Assembly (NCBI GenBank): GCA_029207755.1
Contig: JARCOQ010000001.1
Span: 89,391,637 to 89,455,636, forward strand
Direction of reading: 5' to 3'
Length of the DNA stretch: 64,000 bases
Origin: Chamaea fasciata
Lineage: Eukaryota > Chordata > Aves > Passeriformes > Sylviidae
In this document: positions 1 through 12,146 of the stretch, piece by piece
How positions within the stretch are numbered: position 1 is the first letter of the stretch
Layout of the letters: every line of letters begins with the position of its first letter
The notes under the pieces: generated by a model
Seen by the model: the letters and a program-made list of their open reading frames with translations, nothing else
Database searches by the model: none
Told to the model about the DNA's origin: nothing
Program-made: the position numbers and the translations under genes

Positions 1-3000
1 GCAGGGTCTTGAAGCTAGATTTAGAAACTCCATATGCTACCCACAGGATTTTTTTTCTCCTATTTGATGCAGAGCCTGAAGTGAAAAGTCCATTATTCAA
101 TCAGTTCCAAAGGGTGTGAGTTTCAGAAGCCAGAACAGGTTACTGAGATGGGAGAGCAGAGTAGAGTGGAGGCAGTGATAAGCTCAGCACTAGCTGTTGG
201 TTGACATTACAAAGATTGTTTTTGTCAAGGGAAAAGGTGGAAATATTCCCTCTCCTTTTCTATTTTTTGTACTCTAAAGAAAGCTGAAGTCCACAATGAC
301 ATTCCCAAATGCTTAAAAGCTATGCATTTTAGCATTCCCCTTTCCCTTCAAGTTACCCTAGGAATCATGAGGCTGTTTCCTAACAATATGCTTTTTCCTC
401 CCCAACAAGAGAACTTTTTCTCCAACTGGAAAAATGCTTGAAACCCAGACCAGATGCCTTGTGAAAATTTCTCCCCTTCATATACATTTTGAGTTTTCTA
501 ATGTTAGGGACACCCTACATTGGGAATCTTCAAACACCAAGGAAGACCAGAGTCTCTGTGGACTCTCAGCTATGAAAACACTGTGATATTTTTGTAAGGC
601 AGACAGGGCATAATGCACTATCCTTAATTAAAAAGAAAGGCCTGGTTTTGATTTTGTTGACTGACATCCTCAGCAGTCAAATGATAAGTGAGATGCTGTG
701 TACTTACAGATCCTTGGTGAAAATCTTCAAAAAGGATGTATATTAGTCAAAATTGTCAGACAAAGAAGAATGTGCGAACATCTAAGAATATATCTAGGAA
801 TGTGGCCACCAGTTATACATCAGTGTTAATCGCACTGAATCCAAAGAGTGGTGTACTACAGCCTAATGTTTCAGCCCTACCCAAGGCACACTTGTGTCTT
901 CACAAAGTACTGACCTGGCATCAGCTTGTCAGCTCAGATTCCAAGAGGGCTATCGGGTAACTTCATGGATTGAATGTAAGCAGGGAGAGAGTCCAGACGT
1001 TTACCCACTGCTCCATCTAGTGCTTGTTTTCAGTATCCCATAGGACTGTGAAATACCTTGTTCTTTTGAAGGCGGATATGGATATGCCTAGGAGCAGCTT
1101 CGTTTCTGGAGAGCACTTGTAGTCTACTGACTTCCTAGCTTATAGGGGCTATCCATCAGAAAGTTTTCTCTTTAGCAGCCTGTCTATTTTTTTCTTTTAC
1201 TTTTCATGAGCAAGTGCTCACAAAGAATGTTTGAACTGCTGTTGCAAAGCAGTGATCTTCCAGGAACTCTTTTGGGAAAAGGAATATGGTAAAGGATGGG
1301 ACTTATCAATTGCTAGAGCTGGCGATAAAAACACAGTATTTGTGACAAGCAGACTGGGTACAGGTTAATGAGTTTCGTATTTAATATGATTGTTTATGAA
1401 CTAAAGTAGTTTGTTTCTACCAGGTAAGTAGTGTATCATGGGATAATTTTAAGTATTTTGGTAGTATAGTCAAAGGCACATGATATTGAGGATAGAGGAA
1501 GGAACACTCCACTGGTCAGAAATGTGAGGAAAACATTGTTTCCGATGGGTTGTGCCCACTCTAGTAACTGAGAGTGTAAAGGAAGATTTCTGAGGATAAA
1601 CAAACTTGTCAGGAGTTCAATTGTCAGAACAGCCTCTGGCAGTTGTTGCATTGGCCAGCTAGCACAGTCCCAACAGCTCCCAGGCACAATTCAGATGATA
1701 CTCAGATCAAGGACCATTTAACATGATATACGTTGCCATTCCATGCCACTTGACTCCAGGCATGTTTAATTTTCCACTGTAGAGGAAGTCACAGTGTAAC
1801 ACTTAGTTCCTTGTAGTCCCAGGGTGAGAGCTTTGGCTCAGTAATTCCAATTCTGATAGCTCATGTTTTTAGCTCTAGGCATCCAGGGAATGTAACAGGA
1901 AAGGTAATGGCTCTCATAACTAAATGAGAGTACCACTTCAGAAGGAAGTTTTTAGTGCCAGCAGGACTTTCTGCAGCAGGATCTTACTCTTTTAAGTATG
2001 ACTCTAGTCTAAGCAGCTCTCAGAGGTGCCGTCACCAATAACCATTACCTTCCATATCACCAGCTGGCTTTAGTATCTTCCAGAATACAAACAGAATGAA
2101 AATAATGGAAGCAGTCATATCAGCATACTGTAGTACTGTACTGTAGTAGCCAGTTGCTACATATTGCCACAGCAAAATAAATGCTGTCATGTGGAGGAGA
2201 GAGAATTTTCCCAGTGCTGTCTTTGCAAATATTTTTTCTGAATTTGCTTATGTTTACCTTATTCATTTTCTTTCCCCACTTTCCTCCAAAGCAAAACAAT
2301 TCTTATGCTAAAACTGCCAGAGAGGAAGAAAAGATCTAGCACCTGCCAGAGATATTCAAATATTAAAAATTAAAGATGGCCTGTTAAACACAAAACACAG
2401 AAGGAACAAGAGAAAAGGGGAGTGGAAAACTGATGATAGTGGGCAAGTTTATTCTGCTATGTATATATCAGTCAGGTCTCTATTTCAGAACAAATCACTC
2501 CACAGAATTAAATCCCAGGCAGAAGGGTTAATGGGGTAGCTGTGAGTGAGGGCACACAGGGGTCACACACTCGGGTAGGACATTCGAGCTTGTCTCTGTC
2601 CTCACCCTCTCTGAGATAGTGTCAATCAGCTGGAAACACATCTCCAGAGCTGGCTGCTTCATGGTAAGGAGAGGCTGTGACCAGAGCTCATGTATGGGTA
2701 TCTTTGCAGGAGAGCTCCCTTAATATCCCTGACAGGATCTCTTTATCCTGTGCCTTCCTAATCTGCAAGTCAACAGGAAGAGAGGGAATTCACTGTGCTA
2801 AATTGAGTTCCTGCTGTGTATGACTGATACGGGCTTTACTTTGTAAAGTTGCCTCTTTGATTTACCAAAACTTCGTGTTTTGTTTTGCTTTGCTTTGTTT
2901 TTCAAGAGGAGGAGGGAAATAATTTTGTTATTGCCATTCTGGGAGGGACTTTTCTATCATAAATCACCCTGGTATCCAGCCCTCCCTCTTCATTAATCCT

Positions 3001-4640
3001 GCCCTTTCCCTCTGCCCGCTGCTCCCAAACCTTCCCTTGTACACTAAGACGTAGGAGTCTTACACCAATTGGGATATTTTCAGTAGTTGCTTCTACAGTC
3101 ACTGAAGTCTCTTTTCTTGTGCTTGCTGACTCTGCGCGAGGAAAACATGGTTCCTCTTGATATGCTGCCTGAAGTAAGAACTTTTGGCTCCTCAAAGGAA
3201 GCCAGCACTTCTGACAGAAGTTGAAAAGAGGATGAGTTGTTTTGAAATGTAAAGGTAACATTGAAAACCAAAGGGAGGTTGAAGGCTCCCAGTTTATTTT
3301 TTTTCATTTACAATCCTTCTGTACCCTTAGCACTACAGTCTGTAATTAAATGTCAAGTATTATTACTTTAATAATGTAAAGTATTATTAAATTAAATGTA
3401 AAGTATTATATTCTGTATATATAGGAAGTAATGACATTATTTACTGACCCCTTCTGGCATTAAGCTTCTTGAACTCATGCCAAAGCATCGCATTGTGCAG
3501 CACAATTGTGTATTCAGTATTTTGGCTTGGTCTGAAATGCACTGACAGAGACAGGCAGCTAATGCAAAGCTCTAAGGAACAAATTTAGTTTCATCATTCT
3601 GGATAATATTAAAAGTGAGAACAGAGCAATTTAGGAAACAGTGTGGCTTCACGAGAGAGAGCTCCCGAGAGCTGCTGCAGCACACTGTCTCAGCACTACA
3701 GGCTGTTTATAAAACAGAGACTTATGCAACACGAAACCATTTGGATGCTGAGTTCAAACGCCTCAAAATTGGAGACATCTCAGTTCCTGCCAGCTACTCC
3801 CGTCTATCAAATATTAGGGGCTTATCTGAGAATTTGGTCTAGGTGTGTATTTTCTGTCTCCCCAAAGATGTAGGGCACAGTGATCAACTGTGTCTTGCTT
3901 TTTGTGAGAAAAACGTTTGTCCCAGCTGTTCAAACATTGTTTTGAAATTGGAGGATTCTGGGGGTCCAGCAGCAAGGACTGATATTTTAAATGGAACATT
4001 CTTCTTCAGTGTATGAAGAACTGCAGTGCAGCAAGGACAGGAAAAAGCCTAGTGGCTCCTCTGCATGCTGGAGAGAAGGCAAACTGGGTCATAGGGAGCA
4101 GTATCAGAGGAATAGAGAAACAAAATGAGGAAGGGAAGAGAGAGACTCATGAAGAAACTCTGATCGTGCCCCACAGGGACCTCCAGCAGCACTCACACCT
4201 GCCCAGGAATGAGCTCTATGGACAAACACGAGTGTCAGCCTCAGGCAAAGGAGCCCGACCCTGCGAGCTCCCACCAGCACAGGATCCTGACTATTGCCTT
4301 TCCTTCAGACAGATGCAAACCCCCATAAAAGCAAAAACTGTCCCCGATCCTCTGATTATTCTATTTATTTCCCGTCCTTTGAACTCTTCATTTCAGCTTC
4401 ACACAGAACATTTCCCTTAGATAGAGGTAACTCTTGTAGGAAAAAGCTCTGAGGAGGATGGCTGGCATGGCTTCCTGTGGCAGAGTTGCCTCTGGAGTAA
4501 GAGAAAAAGCAAACTGATCATACATACATAATTTTACTTCCCTTGAACTTGTCTTTCTGTATTCTTGGAACTCTATTTTTTTTTCTCCCGTTTTTCTTCC
4601 TGACGACAGCGTGAACGAATAGTTATTCACATCTTTATTT
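1..4640. other. non-coding stretch, no gene supported
   Basis: AT-leaning, CpG-poor sequence with no recognisable gene. The longest open frames are a plus frame at 4013-4420 (135 codons) and a minus frame at 2902-3261 (119 codons). Neither resembles a protein family I know and neither sits in a convincing splice or promoter context. Contents include a short TTTTG-rich run near 2878-2902 and the AT-rich triplicated motif listed separately at 3344-3412. Intergenic or intronic origin cannot be told apart from this sequence. Confidence 0.6.
3344..3412. repeat. AT-rich local repeat, three copies
   Basis: The motif AATGTMAAGTATTATT occurs three times, beginning near 3349, 3373 and 3395, so the spacing is 24 and then 22 bases. 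It lies in an AT-rich patch. The copies differ by one or two bases. This looks like a small degenerate tandem duplication with no evident function. Confidence 0.75.
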
Positions 4641-5057
4641 TAGCTGGGTATCTTAGGAAACTGACTTAAAAGGGACGGCGGCATAAATACAGCACGCACG
4701 GAATTTTCTCCCTTCCTGTTCAGAAACTCAGGGGATTAAAAAAAAAAAAAAAAAGAAAAAAAAGAAAAAAAGAAAGAAAGAAAAAAAGAAAGAAATAAAG
4801 GAAAGGCAGGAACACCTGACCTCCCCAGTGGCAGTGCTGGGCCGGGGAGAGGCGCCGGGACAGAGTTTCGCGGGACAGGGTGACCCCTGCCGGGGACGCT
4901 TCTTGCTGGAATTCCAGGGAAAATCCCAGGGCAAGCTGCACTCAACCCTGCGTGCTCAGAGGAGCTTGACTGCGTGTTACAGCATCGTGCACCGACCATT
5001 TCTTCATCATGCAAGCAGGAGGCTCCAAAAGGCCTCCCCACACACGCATTACCTGAG
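4640..5057 (+). promoter_or_regulatory. weak candidate promoter and non-coding exon
   Basis: A TATA-like element (CATAAATAC, about 4681-4689) precedes the A-rich tract. A short patch with more CpG than its surroundings follows (about 4835-5160). A possible acceptor (CTGACCTCCCCAG, ending 4828) and a strong donor-like site (CTGAG|GTAAGG, exon end 5057) bracket 229 bases with one open plus frame, which stops at the TAA inside the donor. The translation resembles nothing I recognise, there is no ATG near the start, and the acceptor has a poor pyrimidine tract. If real, this is more likely an lncRNA exon or an alternative first exon than a coding gene. Confidence 0.2.
4738..4800. repeat. A-rich / (AAAG)n polypurine tract
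   Basis: Seventeen As are followed by As interrupted by single Gs, becoming an AAAG-like repeat. The whole tract is purine on the plus strand. It is a simple low-complexity repeat: there is no retroposed gene body upstream and no target-site duplication that I can see, so I do not read it as the tail of a processed pseudogene. Confidence 0.9.
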
Positions 5058-5260
5058 GTAAGGGCTCGCTGCCTCTCACAGGGTGTCCGTGGTTTAGAGC
5101 AGGGACTGCGGGGCTGTCCCCGGACAGCAGGGGTAGGAATCCTCTGGCCTGCACGTAAGCTGAGCACCAGCGATGCTGATGCACTCAAACATCTGTAGCC
5201 CCAACTCTGCTCCCCTGATTGCTCAGCCAGTTCGAGTTCAGTCTCAGAAAGTTGGCTGCC

Positions 5261-8200
5261 CCCTGGTAAAGATCAAGGGATTAAATTCAGGCAAATTACT
5301 CCTATGGAAACATGATGGTTATGTCTGAGGAGGGCAAGCCCTGGCTGGGCTGACCTCCTGAGATGCTTCTGCCTCCCCTATCTCAGCCCTGGCATGGGAG
5401 AAAAGGCATCTTTGCTCAAGTCACCCTTGCCTAGACTTGTGCATCTCTCTCCACGCATGGCTAGCAGAGAGAGATCGCCACTGACAGGGACACAGACCAG
5501 TGCTCTCCTCCACAGTTGCTATGGTGTTGTGGGCTTCTATTGCTTAGCTGGTGCATTTTCAACCTGTCAAAGGACAGGGAGTAGTGCAGATGTGACTGTG
5601 ACACAAGTCTGTGGAGCTTAGTCATGGGAGCTGTTGAACTGTGCCCTGAGGGTTTTGGTAAGAGACCCAGCAATCAAACAGGAGAAAATCTAACACTTGA
5701 AGGCATCTTAAAAGCAGACACCTGGCTGCACACCTATTTGCTGTGCTGCTTTTTTTGTGCACTTAGCCATGGTGAGGAGCCCTGCAGTTGTCAGCTACAT
5801 CTCAGTGTAATTTTATACACAGGAATATTCACAATGTACTGTTCCTTTGAACTAAGTCAAAACAGCAAGCTGTTTCTTTGCTTAGAAATGTAAGTTAGTT
5901 CTCCCTGCTTAGCTGTTCTCTTAAGCATCAAGAGACAAGTCCAACATCCACTGAAAGTAATGGAAAAGGCCTGGATGGTTTTCAGTGGGAGTTAGATCAG
6001 TGTTCAGTTAAATACACAATTCAATAAGGCAGGCTTTAACTGCTTCTCTTATTAATAACAGAGAAATTAGTTTACTCAACAGAGACATTTGGTCTTTATT
6101 TTAAAATGATTTCCAAATCCAGAAAATATTTAAACTGTGTGCCCAGCCAAGAGTTTGTGTCTTCTGTTGCAGGAAGACACTGAGAAGCTTATTGTATCAA
6201 AAAGCATGAAATTGTGCATTTCAGCAGATCCTCCTCATAGAGGCAGTAATTAAAGTTGTTGTGAAGATTGTAGAAGGAGAAAGCCATACATTTTTTCTTC
6301 TGAAGCTGCCTTCCATGGCTTCTACACAGTATTCAGCCTCTTCCAAAAAGCATCCTAGAAAGACTCAGAATGTTACTTACCCTGGTCTAATGGGGTCAGG
6401 CAGACAACACAACAACCCCTTCACGAAGCATGCAACAGGCTACCTACCTTTAACATACACCCTGCCCCAATAGATGCACAAGGAGAAGTTCTGGGCTTAA
6501 GTTCTGGGATGTGCACAGGAGGAAGAAGTGAGTGTTTCCCTTCTGAAACAGATTTGTGCCCTCCCCAAGTAAAGCCAACAAGCTACACATCATCACCTCT
6601 CAGCCCACCAGTTGAACTACACCGTGCCCCAGCTTCATCTCAAATCTTTGATTCTAGGAAGTTTATCTGAGGTAGCCTGCTATTAGTCCTACACTTCTTG
6701 TTGCTTTTTCCAGGGTATCTTTGCAGCATAGTTGATTTGAGAGATTAACAATCACGTGTAACACACAGATGGGCCAGGCAGAACCACATGAGTGGTCCTG
6801 TTACAAAAAGGAACCTTTCCTGATGCTGTGCTTTTCTCTCTGTATCATCAGGGGTTTATCAGGCTTTGTGCTGCAGGGAGTTAAAATTCTTGCCCAGGAA
6901 ATAATGGAAGAAATGGCATTGGCTGCAAACAGATGATCATTTGCCCTTCTGAAACCATGACAAGGCACTAGGAGACTATCAGCACTGGAGTAACTTCATT
7001 GCCAGCACAGGCAGAGTAATTACTCTGACTTGATGGAATAATCTGTATGGATGTGTGTATGTGCATACAACAGTTTTTATTCCACACCTGGCCATGCAGC
7101 CTTAGCTAAATGTACCTAAGAAACAAAATTCAAAGAACAGCTTGAGTTAACTGTGTAGTGAGAATGTACCCTCAGGTCTCTTCCTATTTGTCAGGTTGTT
7201 GGAAAATTTTGAACCAGCTGAGTAAAGTATCTTTATTTTCTAAGGGTTTTTTTTCTCATTTTCCTGTCTCTCCATTGTTCTTTCTGGGCAACACAGGGTG
7301 ATTTTCAGGTTTTCTTTTCTATTGCTAATATAATTTTTTTTGCAAAACATGCCAACTGGACCAGGCCTGGAGGTGGGCTGAAAGAGTAGGCTCTATCTAA
7401 TGGGCTGCCTTTCTCGACTTCTCAGGTGGGATCCCAGCTGCTTAGAAAACGAGATGATCTCTTGCTCCTCCCCTTAGTGATTTAGTACAAGTCTGTCAAG
7501 AGAGGAGAAAGCAGGAAAGCTTTTTTTATTCCTGAGAGTGCTAGGAGAACTGCCATAAAGCTGTAAAAATAGGGGCTATCTTTTAATCTGTTCTGTAGTG
7601 TTTGGCCTGCGATTTGAAAGAGTGGTCCTGTGCTGCAGCTGGATTTCCTTGGCTGGGAAAGTGGAAAGGAAGAATGTGTCACCTTTAGCTGGAGGTAAGA
7701 AAGTAAAAAGCCAGGCTAGGAGCAGAGGTGAGCATGTTGTGGGATTAGTGAAGAAGGGAGGTGGGCAGAGCTAGTGGCCCAAATGGAAGTGGGCACGGAG
7801 CCGGAGGTGGTGGCAGGGCTGATAGCAGGGACACTGCAAATGGCTTTACTTGTTTTTTGGAAGAGCTGGCTAGAGTAAATGTTTTATGCCCATTTGAGGT
7901 AGGACATAGAGGATTCCAAAGTCAAGAGACTGACCAGACCCACAACTCTGGAACAGAAACAGACATCTCCTTCCAACTCACCTGTGCTCTGTGTATCTCA
8001 GCCCATTAGTTGTTTCCTACATTACAGGTTTGGTACTTGTTCTGTCTTTCCCTCATATGCTTTATGCTAGTCAAAGAGATGTTCTTGAGGCCTGTTGTCA
8101 CCTTATTGCCTTAAGGTCTCACCTCTCTGCACAGTAAGTTAAAATTCTTAGGGTCCCATCGTGTTTTTCTACTGCCCCAAGTCCCTGCTGGTCACAGCTT

Positions 8201-8804
8201 TTTCCTTGTGTGCTCCTGCTTTTGTATCTTTCTGTGTGTATGCAATGTGTTTCCAACCTCCTGATCCCTAGGGAAAGGGAATCTTTTCATGGAGCCATTA
8301 AAGAATTCAGATAAATTTAATAATATAACAATAGTAAGTTAAATTTGATAAAATCATTATAATGCATGTGTGCTTGAATTTAGTGACTGGCTCATTACTA
8401 ATTTGCCTCTTCCTGGTTCTTCTCACTTGTTTCTTCTAATTAGTGTGTTGTTACACACAGCTCAGATACCTTTTCCCAGGTGAGATAGGTAGCAGCCAGA
8501 CTCAGCTGTGCCTCATGATTTACTTATGCCCTCAAAAAAAGACATTTGCAGGAAACAGAGGAGCTTTTCATAGTTGCAGGACAGACTCAGATTGATTCAC
8601 TGATGCAGCTGTAAGTTACCAAGACTCAGTGACAGTGTCCTCCTCAGTATAACTGTTTGTGGTGTCTACTGCAGTTATTTTCTTCAGCAGCAGCCCTGGC
8701 TCAGCATCTAAAGGTGAGGGCTGAAGGCTATCTGTACCTCCTTGACTTTCAAAACCTGGGCAGTCCTTTTCAATCTGTTTCCTTGTGGTTCGGTGAGCAG
8801 TTTC
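5261..8804. other. non-coding stretch, no gene supported
   Basis: Ordinary CpG-poor sequence. Open frames are all under 90 codons and are not recognisable. An AT-rich patch lies near 8300-8360. No repeats of known family, RNA genes or convincing splice-bounded exons were seen. Confidence 0.6.
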
Positions 8805-8829
8805 GGGGGGGGGGGGGGGGGGGGGGGGG
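8805..8829 (+). repeat. 25-base poly-G homopolymer
   Basis: An uninterrupted run of 25 Gs follows TTTC and precedes AAATGATG. A run this long can form intra- or intermolecular G-quadruplexes and is prone to slippage, so its exact length in the assembly should be treated with caution. It lies in otherwise ordinary non-coding sequence with no CpG island around it. Confidence 0.95.
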
Positions 8830-10885
8830 AAATGATGTGATGCGTTGTGGCGTTTTGTTCAGTTCCTCTTCTCTAACCTAGAACAAAACAACAGAATGTG
8901 CAATGCTCTGTAATGAAAGATGGAAGTAGGTATTTGTAAAATACATGCAGCAGTTCTTTCTGTTGTTCTACCCAAATGTGATCAGAAGATTACTCCAGTT
9001 ATCACTGAATCTAGTCAATTTGTTCTGGTGTCCACGGACTGTGAATCTTTTGCTATAGGAACAAAAAAAGACTGCTCCAGAAGTTTCCTCTCTTGTGAAT
9101 ATTTTTAGAGTAATCTTCCAAGCTTTCAGTAAAAAAATCTGGACTTGCAACGTCTGTGAGATAAGACCCACTGTACTGCAGTTCATCAGGTTTTGGTAGC
9201 AGGTTGTACATAAACTGTCTGCATTAGCTTGATTTGTAAAAACGTAGAAGGTTTCAGGTGAAAAAGCAAACACTGGAAAAATACACAGCAGAATTAGATG
9301 ACCTGTTTCTTTGCTTCAGCCGAAAGCTTCATGTCCTTCACTGTAAAATCACTCACTTCCTCATTTCCAAGTTGATTTTTTTTTCAGCCTAGCTGGGGGT
9401 TCCCTCAGTGTTTTTCCCAGGGCATCACTCTGTAGAGACATTAAAAGCTTTCGGCTTTTGTTGGGGTGACACTTTGCTGCTTGCCTTCTGCTTTTTTTTC
9501 CATGCATGGAGGTGATGGACTCCAGTACCAGTGAAAGCCTAGAAATAATGATGTGCTAATAACCTCAGTGCTCACTCATGAGGGAGTGTTGTCTGCAGTG
9601 AGAATTCCCCCTTGCTGGTGAGTGATGTGTCTGTGGAGCTTGCAATGTTGCTGTATACCCAAGCAGACGTGGGGATTTGGTAATGAGGTCCTGAGGATTT
9701 AGAGAAGTTACTTTATTACTGCAGAAGAGATTTAAGAATGGTTTTGTTAAAGCTTCGTAATCATAACATAGGTCTCTGCTGCATACAAATGAGCAGCCCA
9801 ATCCCACAGCCCTGCTGCTGAGGGCAGCACTTAGTCCTGAAAGATGTGGTGATTATGTGATCAGCCAGGAGTCTGAATTCTGCCATTTTCTATGTGAGGT
9901 TTAGCAGTGTTAAACCCACACCGAGGACCTAGGGCTGAGATAATCACTATCCTGTTACAAGTTTCCTGAGTTATCTGCTCCTCAGCCTTTTATTGCCATA
10001 AATAACTCCAGAAGTCAGGCCTCACTGCCAGAAGTGTTAAGTGCTGCAAATAGTATAGAAGATGACTCATGAAGTGAGATGAAGGTGGAGCATGAATCAG
10101 TAGGAAGAAAACTGATATACAAAGGAGACATTCTGAATGCAGATGACACAAAGAGTCTGAACAAAGCAATGTTCAATCATCATAAAAATGAATCAAAAAG
10201 GGGTTTTTTTAAAGAAAAAAAGAGAAACTCTTCTATTTAATGAGAAAGGCCATTCCAGTGAAAGCCCAAAGCACAAAGGTGTTGCATACGGACCATGTTA
10301 TCCCGTACCCAAGACCAACTTTAGACCGCATAGAATGAGATGGTTGGAAAATTCTTCCCAATATGTGCAAACAAAGCAGAGTATTCAGCAAGCAGGTTGC
10401 TTTCCAGATTGTTCTGTGTCTATACAAGCTAAGAAAAGGACTTGTCTTTGAGCTAAACAGTTTTGGAGATCAAGAGTCCTTGTAGCTTCAATGAACCCAC
10501 ACTGAAAGCTAACAGCAATAGAAACCCTAAAATAATCTGAGCACGTTCCTTGTAAATGATAACTCATGATAAGGAGATAAAATCCCCACAGACCGTTCCA
10601 TTTGAAATGACAGCTTCTGGTGCTTTTGCTTACCCTCTAAAAGCTTGCACACGTAAGAGTGCCTTTAAAAGCAGACTTGGGGAAAAGGTACCTGATACAT
10701 GACATCCTACAGCTGTTAGTGCACTAAAGCATCCCGTTCTGCCTGTAATTCAACTCCTGCCACTTCCTGGGTGAAAGGGTGTCTATTAAGAGTTTAATAT
10801 AACTCCTCAGAGGTGAGAATTAAACATTTTTACATTTGACATCAGCTGTGACACTTTAGGCATTACAAGAAGGTTCCTTGTTGAT
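8830..10885. other. non-coding stretch, no gene supported
   Basis: No gene or repeat family recognised. Open frames reach about 100 codons (minus strand, 8968-9273) but resemble nothing known. A perfect AP-1-type TGACTCA occurs near 10061-10067, which is expected by chance at this scale. Confidence 0.6.
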
Positions 10886-11050
10886 GGGGTGCTCGGGCAT
10901 TGGAACAGACACCCCAGGGAAGTAGTCATGGCCCTAGGCCAGGCAGGGTTCAAGTCATGTGGTCCAGTTTTTGGTAGTCCTGCAAAAAGCAGAAGTTTGA
11001 CTCAATGATTTTTATGCATCTCTTCCAACTTGAGATATCCCATGATATAC
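10886..11050 (+). mobile_element. degenerate CR1 LINE 3' fragment
   Basis: This segment follows the CR1 3' end in sense orientation. It holds a TTGGAACAG...CCCCAGGGAAGTAG block near 10900-10925, a GTTCAAG block near 10949, and TTTGACTCAATGATTTTT...TCTTCCAACTTGAGAT near 10996-11035, before the terminus CCCATGATAT. CR1 elements normally end in short ATTCTATG-type repeats; here only a degraded version remains. The many differences from the family pattern suggest an old insertion. No coding capacity remains. The left boundary is approximate. Confidence 0.75.
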
Positions 11051-12108
11051 AATCTCTTTGAAGCAATAAAGGGTAAAAGAGGTTCCCCCCACTCCCCAAC
11101 TTCCAGCAGGTGCTAAAATGTAAAAAAGGAAAGAAGCCTAGATACCTGTGGCCTAGGTGAAAGCTCTGTCTCTGCTAGCATTTTTAATAAGAACCACTGT
11201 GAAAATCGTAGAGGTTGATTTATCCCATGGCTCTTCCTTGGTTTTGTTATGCTAGATCTGTAATATGTTGCTCTCAAAGGTACTGCTCCTTTAGAGCAGT
11301 AAAGCTTAGAAAAAAGTGTAACAAGACATCCTAACCTGTAATGCTTTGAGTCCTTTGTTCAGGATAAAGTAAGGGATGGTCAGAAGACCAAAGCTTCTAA
11401 TGTACCTGTTTCACAGTGTTGACCATGGCAGGAAATCTGGAGAAGGTGGGTAATGCTGCCAAGGCTTAAGGGATGCAGATACTTACATGAAGCAGAACTA
11501 TGCACAGGAAGGGAAAGCTCTAGCAAGGTCCTCTCCTCAACATTACTGTAAAAATAATCTCAAACCTGGTTGTACTCATCTTTTATAATGTTGTGAGGGC
11601 CATGGGTTCATTTCTTCATTGAAGGCAGTGCTAGGACTGAAACTTTGCATAAGTTCATGCATATTCCTAGTCAGTTCCAACGTTTCAGATGTGAATTCAC
11701 CTGTGTGTTAACGAGCAAAATCCAGAGCTGCATGTTGTAATTTGCAGTATGTCTCAGCACTACACCTTTTCTACTGCCTCTGGTGCATTTAATCTATTTG
11801 CTAGATGTGAGCTTTAATGGAATAAGCTATTCTCAAGGAAGGTAGCACAGGCTGAGTTTTCTACTGCTAAAGGAGAGCTAATAGTTAACAGCTAGTGACA
11901 GATTTATGTTTTCACTTGCAGGCTACCCAGCAGGGGGCCCAGCTCAAATATAAAGTATCACTTGGAAAAGTTGGCTTTGTTAGCAAAAAATGCCTTCTTC
12001 CTATTGGGAGAATAGAAATTCTCTAAGGAGAAATAGCAAAGACTGAATTTCTGTCAATAAAAGAATCTCTGTAATTTAATACCAGGCAGCTTTTTAATAC
12101 AATCGGGG
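11051..12108. other. non-coding stretch, no gene supported
   Basis: No open frame of interest and no recognised repeat or RNA gene. Composition is similar to the surrounding background. Confidence 0.6.
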
Positions 12109-12146
12109 AAAAAAAAAAAAAAAAAAGAAAAAAAAGAAAAAAAAAA
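12109..12146. repeat. A-rich simple repeat
   Basis: Eighteen As are followed by two further A blocks separated by single Gs. It is preceded by CGGGG and followed by GCAGACAC. Low-complexity tract. No retrogene is visible next to it. Confidence 0.9.

Noticed and set aside
4738..4800. Poly-A tail of a processed pseudogene
   Set aside because: No gene body upstream; CR1-dominated genomes rarely make processed pseudogenes, and the tract is a mixed AAAG repeat.
5215..5245. tRNA B-box-like sequence around CCAGTTCGAGTTCAG
   Set aside because: There is no matching A-box at the right distance and no cloverleaf can be drawn.
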